From Sodalis glossinidius str. 'morsitans' (GTDB lineage: Bacteria > Pseudomonadota > Gammaproteobacteria > Enterobacterales > Enterobacteriaceae), in assembly GCF_000010085.1 (NCBI RefSeq), contig NC_007712.1, positions 1,612,001 through 1,676,000 of the forward strand: a stretch of 64,000 nucleotides of DNA, read 5' to 3'. The translations under genes and the position numbers were made by a program. The notes under the pieces were generated by a model. The model was given only the letters and a program-made list of their open reading frames with translations, was not told the DNA's origin and did no database searches. Shown here in pieces: positions 46,482 through 56,090 of this stretch; the stretch's first letter is position 1; the number at the start of each line of letters is the position of its first letter.

Positions 46482-47672
46482 TCAGAGCACCGCCACGATC
46501 GCCTCGCACAGCGGCGCCATGTTATCCGGCGTCATTCCGGCTACGTTGATACGGCCCGAATTCACCACATAGATGCCTGACTGGTCACGCAACCTCAGCA
46601 CCTGTTCCTGGTTCAGGCCGCTGAAAGAGAACATACCGTTTTGCCGGTTGATAAAGCTGAAGTCCTGCTGCGCGCCTTTATCCAAAAGTGTATTGACGAA
46701 CAGCTGGCGCATACGTTGGATCCGTTCACGCATACCCCTAAGCTCTTGCTCCCACATGGCGCGCAGTACGTCGTCGGCTAAAATGGTGGTAACCACGGCG
46801 GCACCGTGCGCCGGAGGATTGGAATAATTGGCGCGAATGATGGCCTTCAGCTGGCTGAAGGCGCGATCGGCAACCGCGCTGTCGGGCGCAATCAAGGTAC
46901 AGGCGCCGACGCGTTCATTATACAGACCAAAATTCTTTGAATAAGAGCTACACACGATGAGCTCCTGATGCGCTTCGCAGAAAATGCGCAAGTCTGCCGC
47001 ATCGTCTTCCAGGCTGTGGGCGAAACCCTGATAGGCAAAATCGAACAGCGGCAGCCAGCCCTGACGGGCCGACAGGGCGGCCAGTTCGCGCCATTGTTGC
47101 AGGTTGGGATCAATACCGGTCGGATTATGGCAACAGCCGTGGAATAAGACGACATCGCCGGCCCGTGCCTCACTCAGGCTCGCCAGCATTGCCGTGAAAT
47201 CAAGCGTATGCGTAACGGCGTCATAGTAGGCGTAATGGCACACCTCCAGTCCTGCGGCGCTGAAAACGTTCTTGTGATTCGGCCAGCTGGGGTTGCTTAC
47301 CCAAACGCGGCGCACGGCGGTATTATGCGCCAGAAAATCCGCGGCCACGCGCAGGGCACCGGTACCGCCGGGAGTTTGCGCGCTACGCGCACGCGCGTCG
47401 GCGATAAGGGAGCTGTCAGACCCGAACAGGAGGCGCTGCGTGCCCGCGGCGAAGGCCGCGAGGCCGTCGATACCCAGATAGTTTTTGCTGGTTTCATTTT
47501 CCAGCAACAGCGCTTCCGCTTTTTTTACGCTGGTCAGCACCGGCGTATTACCGGTTTCATCCTTGTAAACGCCGATACCGAGGTTGATTTTGCCGGGACG
47601 ATCGTCGGCGTGAAAGACATCCAGCAGGCCGAGAATCGGGTCCGCCGGTGCGACCGGAATAGATTCAAACAT
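46482..47672 (-). CDS. aspC: Aspartate aminotransferase
   Basis: PLP-dependent transaminase interconverting aspartate and oxaloacetate with glutamate. The PLP lysine lies in VCSSYSKNFGLYNERVG near residue 246, with LFHGCCHNPTGIDP near 183 and a C-terminal SGRINVAGM holding the substrate-carboxylate arginine. ATG 47672 (MFESIPVAPADPILG) gives 396 residues, exactly as in E. coli. An upstream frame extension to 47759 has no homology. Intact. Confidence 0.97.
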   Translation of the reverse strand: MFESIPVAPADPILGLLDVFHADDRPGKINLGIGVYKDETGNTPVLTSVKKAEALLLENETSKNYLGIDGLAAFAAGTQRLLFGSDSSLIADARARSAQTPGGTGALRVAADFLAHNTAVRRVWVSNPSWPNHKNVFSAAGLEVCHYAYYDAVTHTLDFTAMLASLSEARAGDVVLFHGCCHNPTGIDPNLQQWRELAALSARQGWLPLFDFAYQGFAHSLEDDAADLRIFCEAHQELIVCSSYSKNFGLYNERVGACTLIAPDSAVADRAFSQLKAIIRANYSNPPAHGAAVVTTILADDVLRAMWEQELRGMRERIQRMRQLFVNTLLDKGAQQDFSFINRQNGMFSFSGLNQEQVLRLRDQSGIYVVNSGRINVAGMTPDNMAPLCEAIVAVL

Positions 47673-47773
47673 GGGAAGTGTGTCCAAAACGTCACAGTGT
47701 GCGAAAAGTGTTATCAGGTTACCGTTACCAGCGCGCTTTGCCAACCGTTTGCCGCACATTTTTCGGCGGCCAT

Positions 47774-47806
47774 AAAAAAAGAAGGCAGGGTATAAACCCT
47801 GCCTTC
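47774..47806 (-). terminator. Terminator after ompF
   Basis: On the minus strand a perfect hairpin (arms GAAGGCAGGGT and ACCCTGCCTTC, four-base loop) is followed by seven T. It begins 39 bases after the ompF stop. It is among the strongest terminators in the window. Confidence 0.92.
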
Positions 47807-47844
47807 AGTATCCAGACTTTCAGCTGTAAGCGGCTGGAAAAGGA

Positions 47845-48951
47845 TTAGAACTGGTAGACCAGACCCAGAGCAACGGTGTCGCCGCTGCCGATGCCCAGCT
47901 CGTTGTCGCTATCAATCTGGTTGATGATATAGTCAACATAGGTGGACATGTTTTTGTTGAAGTAGTAGGTAGCGCCCACTTCAACGTATTTGATCAGGTT
48001 AACATCACCCACGCCTTCTATGTCTTTACCTTTCGACTGAACGTAGGCAACAGACGGACGCAGACCGAAGTCGAATTGGTACTGAGCAACCAATTCAATC
48101 AGCTGGGTTTTGTTAGCAAAACCTGTGGCATCAGCGCCATTGATCTGCAGGTTGGGGTTGGTGATATAGGTTGCGTTACGGGTTTCACCGTACATGGCAG
48201 CCAGGTAAACGTTGTTGGCGTCATATTTCAGACCGGCAGCCCACTGCTGAGCTTTTTCGCTGCCGTTAGCGTAGTAAGCGCTCTGCTGTGCATCGGTACG
48301 GTCGGATGAAGCATAAGCACCAACGATGCCAACCCCGATGGGGGAGGTGTAGCTGGTAGACGCGCCCCAGCCGTCGCCGTTGGCACGACGGATTTCGTCA
48401 CGATCGTTCTTGCCCTGGTACTGTACTGCGAAATCCCAGCCGTCTACCAAGCCGAAGAAGTTGGTGTTACGGTAGGTAGCAACGCCGGTGGTACGACCCA
48501 TCATGAAGTTGTCGCTGTAGCCAGAGTCACCGCCGAATTCCGGCAGCATGTCGGTCCAGCCGATAGCGTCATACACTACGCCGTAGTTACGGCCGTAGTC
48601 GAATGAACCGGCATCGCCGAATTTCAGACCGGCGAACGCCAGACGGGTTTTGTTGCCGTCCTGAGCGTCGGTGTTGCTTTCGGAGTTGTTGCCCTGGAAG
48701 TTGTATTCCCACTGGCCGAAACCGGTCAGCTGGTCGGTAATCTGAGTTTCACCTTTGAAGCCGAGACGGGCATAAGTCTGGTCGCCGTCACCGCCGTAGC
48801 TGTTATCGCTGTGGGAGAAGTAGTGCAGGCCGACAGCCTTACCGTAGATGTCTAATTTATTGCCATCTTTGTTATACACTTCGGCCGCGTTAGCGGCACC
48901 GGCAGCCAATAAGGCCGGAATTACCACTGCAAAAAGATTGCGCTTTATCAT
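47845..48951 (-). CDS. ompF: OmpF-type general porin
   Basis: Trimeric 16-strand outer-membrane porin. The signal peptide MIKRNLFAVVIPALLAAGAANA is cut before AEVYNKDGNKLDIYGKAVGL. The loop-3 constriction PEFGGDSGYSDNFM and the C-terminal aromatic VALGLVYQF are present. The protein has 368 residues. ATG 48951 is chosen over 48966 because it matches the OmpF N-terminus and has GAGGG upstream. Position after aspC supports ompF instead of ompC. Expression is presumably under OmpR, and the promoter lies within 48952-49283. Confidence 0.93.
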   Translation of the reverse strand: MIKRNLFAVVIPALLAAGAANAAEVYNKDGNKLDIYGKAVGLHYFSHSDNSYGGDGDQTYARLGFKGETQITDQLTGFGQWEYNFQGNNSESNTDAQDGNKTRLAFAGLKFGDAGSFDYGRNYGVVYDAIGWTDMLPEFGGDSGYSDNFMMGRTTGVATYRNTNFFGLVDGWDFAVQYQGKNDRDEIRRANGDGWGASTSYTSPIGVGIVGAYASSDRTDAQQSAYYANGSEKAQQWAAGLKYDANNVYLAAMYGETRNATYITNPNLQINGADATGFANKTQLIELVAQYQFDFGLRPSVAYVQSKGKDIEGVGDVNLIKYVEVGATYYFNKNMSTYVDYIINQIDSDNELGIGSGDTVALGLVYQF

Positions 48952-49283
48952 TATTACTACCCTCATTAGTGTTATTCAGACACCTACTACTGCCGCTAAT
49001 AATTTCTTACGAAACATTATTGAGAGTTTGGTGTCTTCCTGTGTCTGCACGCAGTGTTCCATTCACAGAGTCGTTAATCTACCCCGAAAATGATACAAAT
49101 GTCGTAATAATGTTTCAGTGGGAAAAAATTTATGTATAAATGTAATTTTTAGGGAACTTTGTGAGATATATCTAACTTTGAAATGAGAAAGGCCAGCAGA
49201 GCTGGCTTTCCTATACTTTGTATTGCAAGGGATTAAGCCTACTTTCAATGACTTAATCCCTTTTTGTGGACTCTATGCTAGCC
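48952..49283. other. ompF upstream region and prophage left edge
   Basis: It holds the ompF promoter on the minus strand and an AT-rich stretch likely to contain OmpR sites, though I cannot place these by eye. Two hairpins follow, at 49188-49209 (GCCAGC / GCTGGC) and 49227-49262. E. coli has asnS here. The absence of asnS in what follows shows that the prophage entered between ompF and asnS. Confidence 0.5.
49227..49265. terminator. Hairpin with T-run at the prophage edge
   Basis: Arms AAGGGATTAAG and CTTAATCCCTT (14-base loop) are followed on the plus strand by TTTTT. It stands 20 bases from the end of the integrase remnant and may lie within or beside the attachment site. Confidence 0.55.
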
Positions 49284-50276
49284 CTAAAAACCCGTATGTG
49301 TGGATGAAATGTGGATGCTTCTGTCCAGGGGATTGAGGGTTATCGCATCCTGTAAGTAATCAGGAGCAAGATGCGCATAGGTCATCGTGCTGGATTGAAG
49401 TGTGTCCCATAATTTTTTGTAGTGTTAGTATGTTCCCTCCGTTCATGATGAAGTGTGCAGCAAAAGTATGGCGCAACACATGTACGGACTGGCCTTTAGG
49501 CAGATCAGGCTTAACATTCACGCAAAATTTTTCGATATTTTTCATAATCTATATCAAAGAGTTTTCCTAATTTTTTCGTTTTTATTGCTTTCACTGTCTC
49601 ATCAGAGATGGGAACCGTGCGAATCTTGCCATTTTTGGTTTCAGTGAAAGTAACTCGATTATGCAGTACATGCTCTGCTTTAAGGCTGGCTGCTTCTCCC
49701 CATCTTGCGCCAGTAGCAAGGCATAGAATGATTATTCTGCGGGCGTCTCCATCTGTTGCATCCAGCAATCGGGTAATTTCCTCGCTGGTTAGATAGGTAA
49801 TCTCCGGCGCTTTTTCCTTTAAGGCTGATAACGCTCTGATTGGGTTATCCCCATGGTATTCTCCAGAGTTAATTAGCACGCGAAACATACTGCTAAGTAC
49901 TGCCTCATCCCGATTAACGGTTGATGCTTTTGCGCCATCATGTAGCCGCTTAGAGCGCCATTCTTGCATGAAGCGCTGATTTAAGCGTCCAGCACTTAGA
50001 TCTCCGATAGCCTTGATGATTCTACATAGTGCAACTTTTCGTTTTTCTCCGTATTTCAGGTTTCGGCCTTTAAGTTGCCACTATATTTCCATTAGGTCAG
50101 ATAATTTTCGTTGATCGGCAGGTTTTTCCAGCCAATCTTTGTTGTGCAAATTGCCGAGTGCGTAGCGCTCATAGGCCACTGCATCAGCTTTAATATTTTT
50201 TGGATCCTGCGGCCATCCCGACCACGGGTCTTACATCAACTTTGGATCGTCCACCATCGAGCGTTTTAATCGTCAT
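49284..50276 (-). pseudogene. int: P2-type integrase, inactivated
   Basis: Tyrosine recombinase of a P2-like phage. The frame starts at ATG 50276 (MTIKTLDGGRSKVDVR) and can be followed to TAG at 49284-49286. Lesions: a frameshift near 50225, TAG at 50081-50083 in place of Trp (MEI*WQLKGRN), a frameshift near 49530 after DYEKYRKI, and another near 49395 before the final catalytic Tyr segment. The catalytic box LCLATGARWGEAASLK and LRHTFAAHFIMNGG are visible. The total span corresponds to about 330 residues, close to P2 Int (337). Confidence 0.9.
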
Positions 50277-50342
50277 GATTACGCCCTCCGGTCATAAGCT
50301 CTAAGTATTCGCGGGTTTGGCACACATAGGCATCATAAACCC

Positions 50343-50663
50343 CTAGCCAGCCTTTTGTTCCAATGATGTAGATTCCGCATTGTTTTGCCCAAAGTGTGCG
50401 AGAGCCGGAGCTATCTGCCCGGATTCCGGCGCAATTTTACCTGTGGTGAACCATAATGCGTATTTTTCAAAAATTGGTGTTGACAATATTTTCATTAAAA
50501 CATCTCCTTTAGGAATTGCCTCCCCTGTCTCATATCTCCATAGATCATTATGAGGTATGCCTATTATTTCAGCAGCCTTCCTTCTACTTGAGATGCGTTC
50601 GCTTTCGCGCATCACCTTTAATTTCTCTGCTATATCCAAATTAATGTTCCAGAATGGTGTCAT
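50343..50663 (-). CDS. P2 C-like immunity repressor
   Basis: A 106-residue helix-turn-helix protein. The DNA-binding part includes SSRRKAAEIIGIPHNDLWRY, and the second half, ALWFTTGKIAPESGQIAPAL, is almost the same as in P2 C repressor. It stands between int and cox, as in P2. No break is seen, unlike most neighbours, so a working repressor is possible. It would bind the 50664-50716 interval and silence the early promoter. Confidence 0.88.
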   Translation of the reverse strand: MTPFWNINLDIAEKLKVMRESERISSRRKAAEIIGIPHNDLWRYETGEAIPKGDVLMKILSTPIFEKYALWFTTGKIAPESGQIAPALAHFGQNNAESTSLEQKAG

Positions 50664-50716
50664 GTAATGCTTTGGGGTTGATTTTTCTTCAATACCCCAA
50701 CTTGGGAGATTAGCAC

Positions 50717-51054
50717 ATGACAGACGACGAATTGAGGGCTTTATTTAAGATCCCTGATGCCATTACTACTGATGAGTTTGTCCTAGGACCGGGAAGTCGG
50801 AGCAAAGCGTGCGCAAATGGATAGAGCGCCGCCTCTTACCTCTTGCGACGGAAAAAGAGGTTTTTGGAGAAAGGGGCAGCTCTCGCCGGTTACTTATACT
50901 TTGGAATGAATGGCTTGAGATGATTTATGACGTTACAAGTCAACTTCCTCCTGAGCGCTATGACTGGAAGCGTGCATGGTATAAACGCGCCAAAAAGCTC
51001 CGTGAAGATTTGGGTGTGCCGTATCGCTTGGGGGAAGAGGATGAGGCAGCATGA
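50717..51054 (+). pseudogene. Cox/Apl-like regulator, frameshifted
   Basis: Starts at ATG 50717 (MTDDELRALFKIPDAITTDE) and shifts frame near 50790. The continuation from 50809 reads VRKWIERRLLPLATEKEVFG and ends DLGVPYRLGEEDEAA. The helix-turn-helix layout and position opposite the C repressor fit the P2 Cox class (directionality factor and repressor of Pc). The C-terminal part differs from P2 Cox, so this is a relative only. Confidence 0.65.
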
Positions 51055-51188
51055 AAGACATCATCTTCATTTTGCGTTGGGACGTCCCTGTGGTGCTCTC
51101 GGGCAGTAATACCCCCCCAGGAACCACACAGCCTATCAGGGCTTTACGTTTCACTACACGCACACCCATTACAGCATCGCCGCCAAGG
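51051..51188 (+). CDS. Small phage reading frame
   Basis: A 45-codon frame starting at the stop of the Cox-like gene (MKDIIFILRWDVPVVLSGSN). The overlapping frame (YQGFTFHYTHTHYSIAAKG) also looks conserved and continues to about 51279, so the two may be one frameshifted gene. I recognise no domain. Position fits the small early genes between cox and A. Confidence 0.35.
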
Positions 51189-51308
51189 GGACTAGTCGCG
51201 GTAAAGCCGGGGAGGTGATTGCCACGTTATCCGCCCAGGCGTGCGGCGTTTCATCCCTAGCGGCTATGGCTGCCTGATGGTCTTTTGAGAGAATAGAGGT
51301 TAATAAAC

Positions 51309-51605
51309 GTGAAAAAGCACTTGTTTTCGTCCGCCGCTCGGCGCTACGCTAATTGGGCATCGACAAAAGTCGGTGTCGGGTTTGACAGCCCGAACCATAC
51401 AGCGGACGGCCGCTATTTCTCCTTGCGGCTTTTTTACGTCCTTCAATACCACAGTTGCGTCCAAATTATGGTGGGGCGTAACGGGGGAGCGCTTGCGCTC
51501 GCCGGGTTCTGTGTGGCCGGTCTGTCAACCCTGTTACGTCTCGCCTCCCTGTTTGACAGCGGGGTGGTGAGGTTGAAAAACTTTACCACACAGGAGGCCA
51601 TTACT
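51309..51605 (+). CDS. Icd/Ash-like phage protein region
   Basis: GTG-started frame (MKKHLFSSAARRYANWASTK) with VGVGFDSPNHTADGRYF and VQIMVGRNGG. These short motifs recur in the host-cell-division-inhibitor-like (Icd) and Ash proteins of P2/P4-type phages. It continues in frame into the following replication gene without a stop, which is unusual and may be the result of an indel. It may be expressed as a separate protein if translation restarts at 51606. Confidence 0.5.
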
Positions 51606-53299
51606 ATGGCTACTATCCCCACCTGCACTTTGCCTGAAAACCTGTCCCTCGACTGTTACCGCAAACTACAACGCGCGCGTGAAACCGCCCGTTATCTGTT
51701 CCTCGATCTTCGCACCCGCACCCCTGACGAACTGCTACAATATTACTTGCCGTTTATTTTTTCCTGGCTGGCGGATGATCTTAACGCCATTCATCACGAG
51801 TTAACGGCGCGCGGCTTATTTGCTGCTTTCCAGACGCAACCGGGAGGCGGCGATGGTATAAATAATCCGCCTGTGCTCACCGCTAAACCACCGCAGCGCA
51901 AGCCTCTGCTGCCGATTGAGCGGGGCATCCCGACTCATGAGGAAATGCGCCTTACCGAGCTTCGCCGCGAGGACACTCTCCTGGCGAAAAAGCAGGTTGA
52001 CGACCAGCTGGAAACGGTGAGTTCCAGTATTTACTGGCGCTTTGACCAGCGCGAAAAGCAAAAGGGCTTTGACAGCGCCCGCCGCTGGCTAACCGAGTCC
52101 GTGGTTAAGGTGATGTTGCCGCGCATTGCGCGTGTAAACGCCGGCTACCGCCTGAATGAAATAGCAGACGACGATTTCCGGGCGCTGTTTGGCGACCGCG
52201 CAACCCAATCCCCCCAGCATAATGGCGTGGTGGCCTTTTTACGCCTGCGCACCCAGCGTCAGCGTCTGCCCGACCTGGACAGTCATGCACTCAAGTCCCT
52301 GGCGAACGACGCCGCCCATGTTGCCGCCACGGAAGTGGCCCGCCTGACCCACGCGCAGTGCGATAAAAGCGAATGGCGCATCGTCTATGACCACCTGGCC
52401 CACATTGTTCGTCTGCTGGGCCTACAGCCGCCGCTCTGGCGCAAGCTAGAAAAATGTTTTGTTCCCTTTGATGCCCAACCGGCCATCAGACGAATGTGTG
52501 ATGCGCGGTGGTGGCTGAACAGCCTGCGCCGTACCGCCAACGAGTGGCGCAAATGCATGGCGCTGGAAGATGGAGAGGGTAACCGTATCAGCCTGATGGA
52601 TGGCTATGCCGCCAGCCAGGCCAATCCCGCCATCCGACGGACTGAACTGATGGTGCGTATAAGGGGTTATTTACTGATATTTGCCCGCCTGGAAGACATG
52701 CCCCGCATCCTGGAAATCCTGCGCGACTATGCCACGGCGGCAGACTGCGAAGAATTACGCAGCGCCGTCGCGGCAAACGCCCGATTTGATGCCAAAGCCA
52801 TTGACCCGGAAAAAGGCAGCGCCACCGGGTACGTTGCCAAATACATCTCGAAAAACATCGACGGCTACGCCCTGGACGGTGAAACTGACGACGAAAGCGG
52901 CAGACCGCTAAAGGAAAGCGCGCAGCGCGCCACCGCCTGGGTTTCACGCTGGGGCATTCGTCAGTTTCAGTTTATCAGGTGCATTCCCGTCACCGTCTGG
53001 CGGGAGCTACGCCGCCTGAATGACAGCGAAACCGCGCACGGCCTGAGCGTGGAATTTGCCGCCTGCCACGATGCGGCCAACGCCCCGACTGGGCCGGGTA
53101 TGTCAATGCACAGGGTGGGCCACTGGTCAAGCGTTATGATCTGGCGGTGCGCACCTGGTACCAGCCCGCCGAGGTACTCAATCAGTACAGCGAGGAAAGG
53201 CTCAGTATCCGCGGCCTGTTCGATACGATCGTTGGCGGGGACTCGCCGATTCCTGACTCGGTTGAAGCAGTGGAAGATTGTGCCGAAGTTGGCCGTTGA
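51606..53299 (+). pseudogene. P2 A-like replication initiator with HUH core deleted
   Basis: ATG 51606 follows GGAGG. The first 80 residues (MATIPTCTLPENLSLDCYRK) may be a separate small gene fused in frame. From LPIERGIPTHEEMRL on the protein tracks the P2 A family. After RRTELMVRIRGYL it jumps to LIFARLEDMPRILEIL, which corresponds to omission of the segment with TLTAPSKYH and HWH, that is, the metal-binding HUH motif. The tyrosine motif TGYVAKYISKNIDGYALDG is kept near 52840. A frameshift near 53090 ends the family match; its true frame runs on to 53299 (WYQPAEVLNQYSEERLS). Confidence 0.85.
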
Positions 53300-53341
53300 C
53301 GTGAGCAACGCGGACGAGTTGCCTCGCCGTGATTATCATAT

Positions 53342-53887
53342 CAGTTCGAGATCGGGAAAACCTACCATCACGACGGCGCGGTAGAAATCTATAGTTCAGG
53401 TTTTCACACCTGCGAATATCCGCTTGATGTCTTTAATTACGACGAGCCTGCAAATCATCGTTTTGCCGAGGTTGAAGTATTCGGCGATATCGCCCATGGA
53501 GCGAGAGGCAGCAAACTCGCCAGTAGCACAATTACCATCAAGAAGGCGCTGTCCCTCCACCAAATGGTTGGCCGCGCCGTCGAGTGCATAGCGAGTAAAA
53601 TTGATAAGTCCGCAGAACGGACTATCGTTGAAGGCGACGGGTCCGCCGCCACCAACACCGGCCACCGGTCGACGGCAGACGTTAGCGGCATCGGATCGGT
53701 TGCCGCGTCTCTCGGCGCGCAGGGTAAGGCTAAAGCCGCTGAGGGCAGCGCAATCGTACTGTGCTACCGCAATGATGAGGGCGACATTATCCACATCCGC
53801 GCCAGCAGGATTGGCGACAACGGCGTGAAACCGGATACCTGGTATGTGCTTAATGCAAACGGCGAATTTGAAGAGGCCGGTGATTGA
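53342..53887 (+). pseudogene. DUF7666-like phage protein, N-terminally truncated
   Basis: The frame reads FHTCEYPLDVFNYDEPANHR, a middle STGNxSAA-like repeat region (GDGSAATNTGHRSTADVSG) and a C-terminal AIVLCYRNDEGDIIHIRASR with DTWYVLNANGEFEE. This pattern occurs in many phage accessory proteins of unknown function. The N-terminus is missing: only QFEIGKTYHHDGA precedes the cysteine segment, with no start codon, and the region overlaps the end of gene A. Confidence 0.7.
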
Positions 53888-53985
53888 GCCCTGGGGAGCC
53901 ATTTACGACGCCTTGTCGTGCGTTCCTTTAAACCAACATTTCCTGTTAAGCCGAACGCCCATTCAATACTTATTAAGAGGTCATC

Positions 53986-54314
53986 ATGCGAATTTACATT
54001 GCCGGTCCTATGACCGGAAAACCCGATTTCAACCGGACAGCTTTTTCCCTGGCCGGCTATCCGCTCAGGGCGCTATTCCACTCAATCCCACCATGCTACC
54101 GGATGGTCTTTCCGAGGCTGACTGCATGCGCATCGGCCTGGCCATGTTGCAATGCACCGACGGAATTTACCTGCTGGACGGCTGGCAGGACAGTGCGGGT
54201 GCCTGTGCTGAAGTTGCCTTGGCTAAAAAGCTCGGATTGGCGTGCCTCTCTCAGACGGCACACGCTGCCATACCTAGGGCCGATTTTACAAGCGTCAACG
54301 AGGTTTCCGGCTAG
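53986..54314 (+). pseudogene. DUF4406-like phage protein, frameshifted
   Basis: It begins at ATG 53986 with MRIYIAGPMTGKPDFNRTAF. The match moves to the next frame at about 54070 as NPTMLPDGLSEADCMRIGLA and GIYLLDGWQDSAGACAEVAL, ending at 54314. DUF4406 proteins resemble nucleoside deoxyribosyltransferases and are common in phages. One small indel explains the break. A 24-residue frame follows at 54321-54395 (MTFEEAFKRCRMQHAEVLKR). Confidence 0.78.
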
Positions 54315-54395
54315 AAGGGAATGACTTTTGAAGAGGCTTTCAAACGCTGCAGGATGCAGCATGCTGAGGTACTGAAAAGGCTTGCGGATAACTAA

Positions 54396-54713
54396 AATCA
54401 CTCGTCGTTTCCAGTCCGCTGCCATCGTGATTTCTGGCTGCACAAAAGTGCACAATTTTTACCACCCCCGAAAACCCGTCTCGGGCCAGTACTGGCGCGG
54501 CGTCTCCCCCTCTGCATAGGTGCACAAAAAAGCCCCCTTTTTGCGCGCTGAGGGGTTTTGGCGGCAAGAAACCCTGCGTGCACTTACCGACGAAAAAGGC
54601 GAAAAAATACGCCGCCGCGGCACTGCACGGCGTTAAATTTTCATTGGCGGGAGGTTATCGTGTTTTTACATGTGCCTTGCTTGGTGGGCCGTTTAGGTGC
54701 CCATATTGGGGGA
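54396..54713. other. Non-coding stretch before the AT-rich cargo gene
   Basis: Several short frames exist on both strands and none is convincing. GC content falls sharply near 54720, marking the edge of the cargo insert. Confidence 0.45.
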
Positions 54714-55646
54714 CTATCTATTTTTCTTCGGTGGCACTGGAGGTTTGGATTTACCTAAAGGATAATCAAGAGAAACAACAATTTTTGAATTATTAAAATC
54801 AGAAAATGGATTATATTCTTGGTAGTTGAAGTCGTTTGAGACTAGAGACTCTATTAACATGCTATTTATAGTAACATTCAGAAATTCTCTCTCTATGCAT
54901 TTCCCATGATTTTTTTCTTTTATTATTTTACATACATCATCATCATGATATGTTAAGTATATGATTTTATTATACTTACTTCAAGGATCGATGATAATAA
55001 GTTGGTTTTCTTTACCTTCTCTTTTTGCTTCCATTAAAATATCAACTAGATTTAAATACGATTGTTGCGATCCTTGGTTGATGTTTAAAACATCAAAATT
55101 GCAGTAATTTTCTATTTTGTTAAATAAGGATATAGCCGAAGAGTATAAAATAATAACATGATCATTATAGTTGTCGTAATTATAAAATCGCACAACCCTA
55201 ATTAGGTCTTTGTTTATCCCCTCAAGACACATTTTATTAAAAAATAAATAAACATTTTCATTGCAGAATGCTTCTTTATCTCCCTCGTATTTTGTGTAAA
55301 CATCTGCAATTAGGTTGCTAAAAATTTCTTGCTTTTCAATGGTATTGATTTCATGGGTGTATTTTATGTTATCAACGCCTTCATCTATCGTCTTTCTTAT
55401 GAAAGAAATAGGTATGTATTTTTTTATTGGGCCAGTGTTAAAATCATTTCTATTTGTTCTAAGTAATTCTTTTAAATAATCAAAGCAATTTTTTATTGCA
55501 CTTTTTAAAAATAAGTCTCTTTCAATTGAAGGAAATGATTTTATGTTATTTTTTTCATTTTTCAATGCATAAAAAATATTTTCTGAGCTCTCGAAACGTA
55601 TAAAATCCGACATACAATAAATAAAAATCATCCATGTGGTTGTCAT
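54714..55646 (-). pseudogene. AT-rich cargo gene at the P2 A-Q position, one in-frame TGA
   Basis: From ATG 55646 the frame encodes 221 residues, meets TGA at 54981-54983, and then continues open for 88 more codons to TAG at 54714-54716. The full product would have about 309 residues. It is very AT-rich compared with the flanking phage genes and is mainly polar and helical (KQEIFSNLIADVYTKYEGDK, LVDILMEAKREGKENQLIII). The C-terminus ends KSKPPVPPKKNR, a class II SH3-ligand-type motif (PxxPxK). ATG 55613 (MSDFIRFES) is another possible start; no clear ribosome-binding site is seen for either. No family is recognised. It may be an anti-phage gene, a secreted effector or another lysogenic conversion gene. 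Confidence 0.6.
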
Positions 55647-55810
55647 ATAGATGGATAGCTTATCATTACAAATATATTAAGTAATAGTATTTTTTATCTC
55701 CACCTCACCTTATTGTGTTTCTGTTTATGTGTAAATAAAGCACATGGAATTAAAAGGTATATTCACCAAAATTTCTCTTCCTGATTCCCCCTCCGTAAAC
55801 GGGGGAGCAG

Positions 55811-56023
55811 TCACGGCCTTACGCCAAGCGCATCCAGCAGGGCATAAGACTTAAAGCGGATAACCTCCTGCCCCAACCAGCCATTGAGGGAGTGCAGGCT
55901 TTCCATCACAGGCGTCAGTTCATTGATGGCAAAGACTTTCGCTGCCTTCTCTACGTCACCGAAATTACTGCTGCTGTTGGGGATAATCCCCATCAGCTGC
56001 GGCCAGCTCTCCTCCAACGGCAT
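55811..56023 (-). pseudogene. C-terminal fragment of P2 portal protein Q
   Basis: The minus strand reads LMGIIPNSSSNFGDVEKAAK, then VFAINELTPVMESLHSLNGW and LGQEVIRFKSYALLDALG. These match the end of P2-family portal proteins (GDVEKA, NDWLG-EVIRF). Only about 65 of some 340 residues remain. Orientation is leftward as in P2. It is cut at about 56025, where the end of gene V begins on the other strand. Confidence 0.85.
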
Positions 56024-56027
56024 TGTG

Positions 56028-56090
56028 CTGGACGCGCACCGCCACGGCGGAGTGCAGACGGGCGGCAGCCAGACCGGGGGATCACAATGA
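56028..56090 (+). pseudogene. C-terminal fragment of baseplate spike protein V
   Basis: The plus strand reads DAHRHGGVQTGGSQTGGSQ and stops at TGA 56088-56090. The histidine-rich and glycine-rich end is that of the P2 V baseplate spike tip. Everything upstream is lost. The stop overlaps the W start (ATGA), as in P2. Confidence 0.75.

Noticed and set aside
49150..49290. A tRNA gene as the prophage attachment site
   Set aside because: No cloverleaf or TTC-loop pattern could be found next to the integrase remnant; only hairpins are present.
54340..54583. Short minus-strand frames in the region before the cargo gene
   Set aside because: Several overlapping short frames exist with no start signal or consistent coding pattern.
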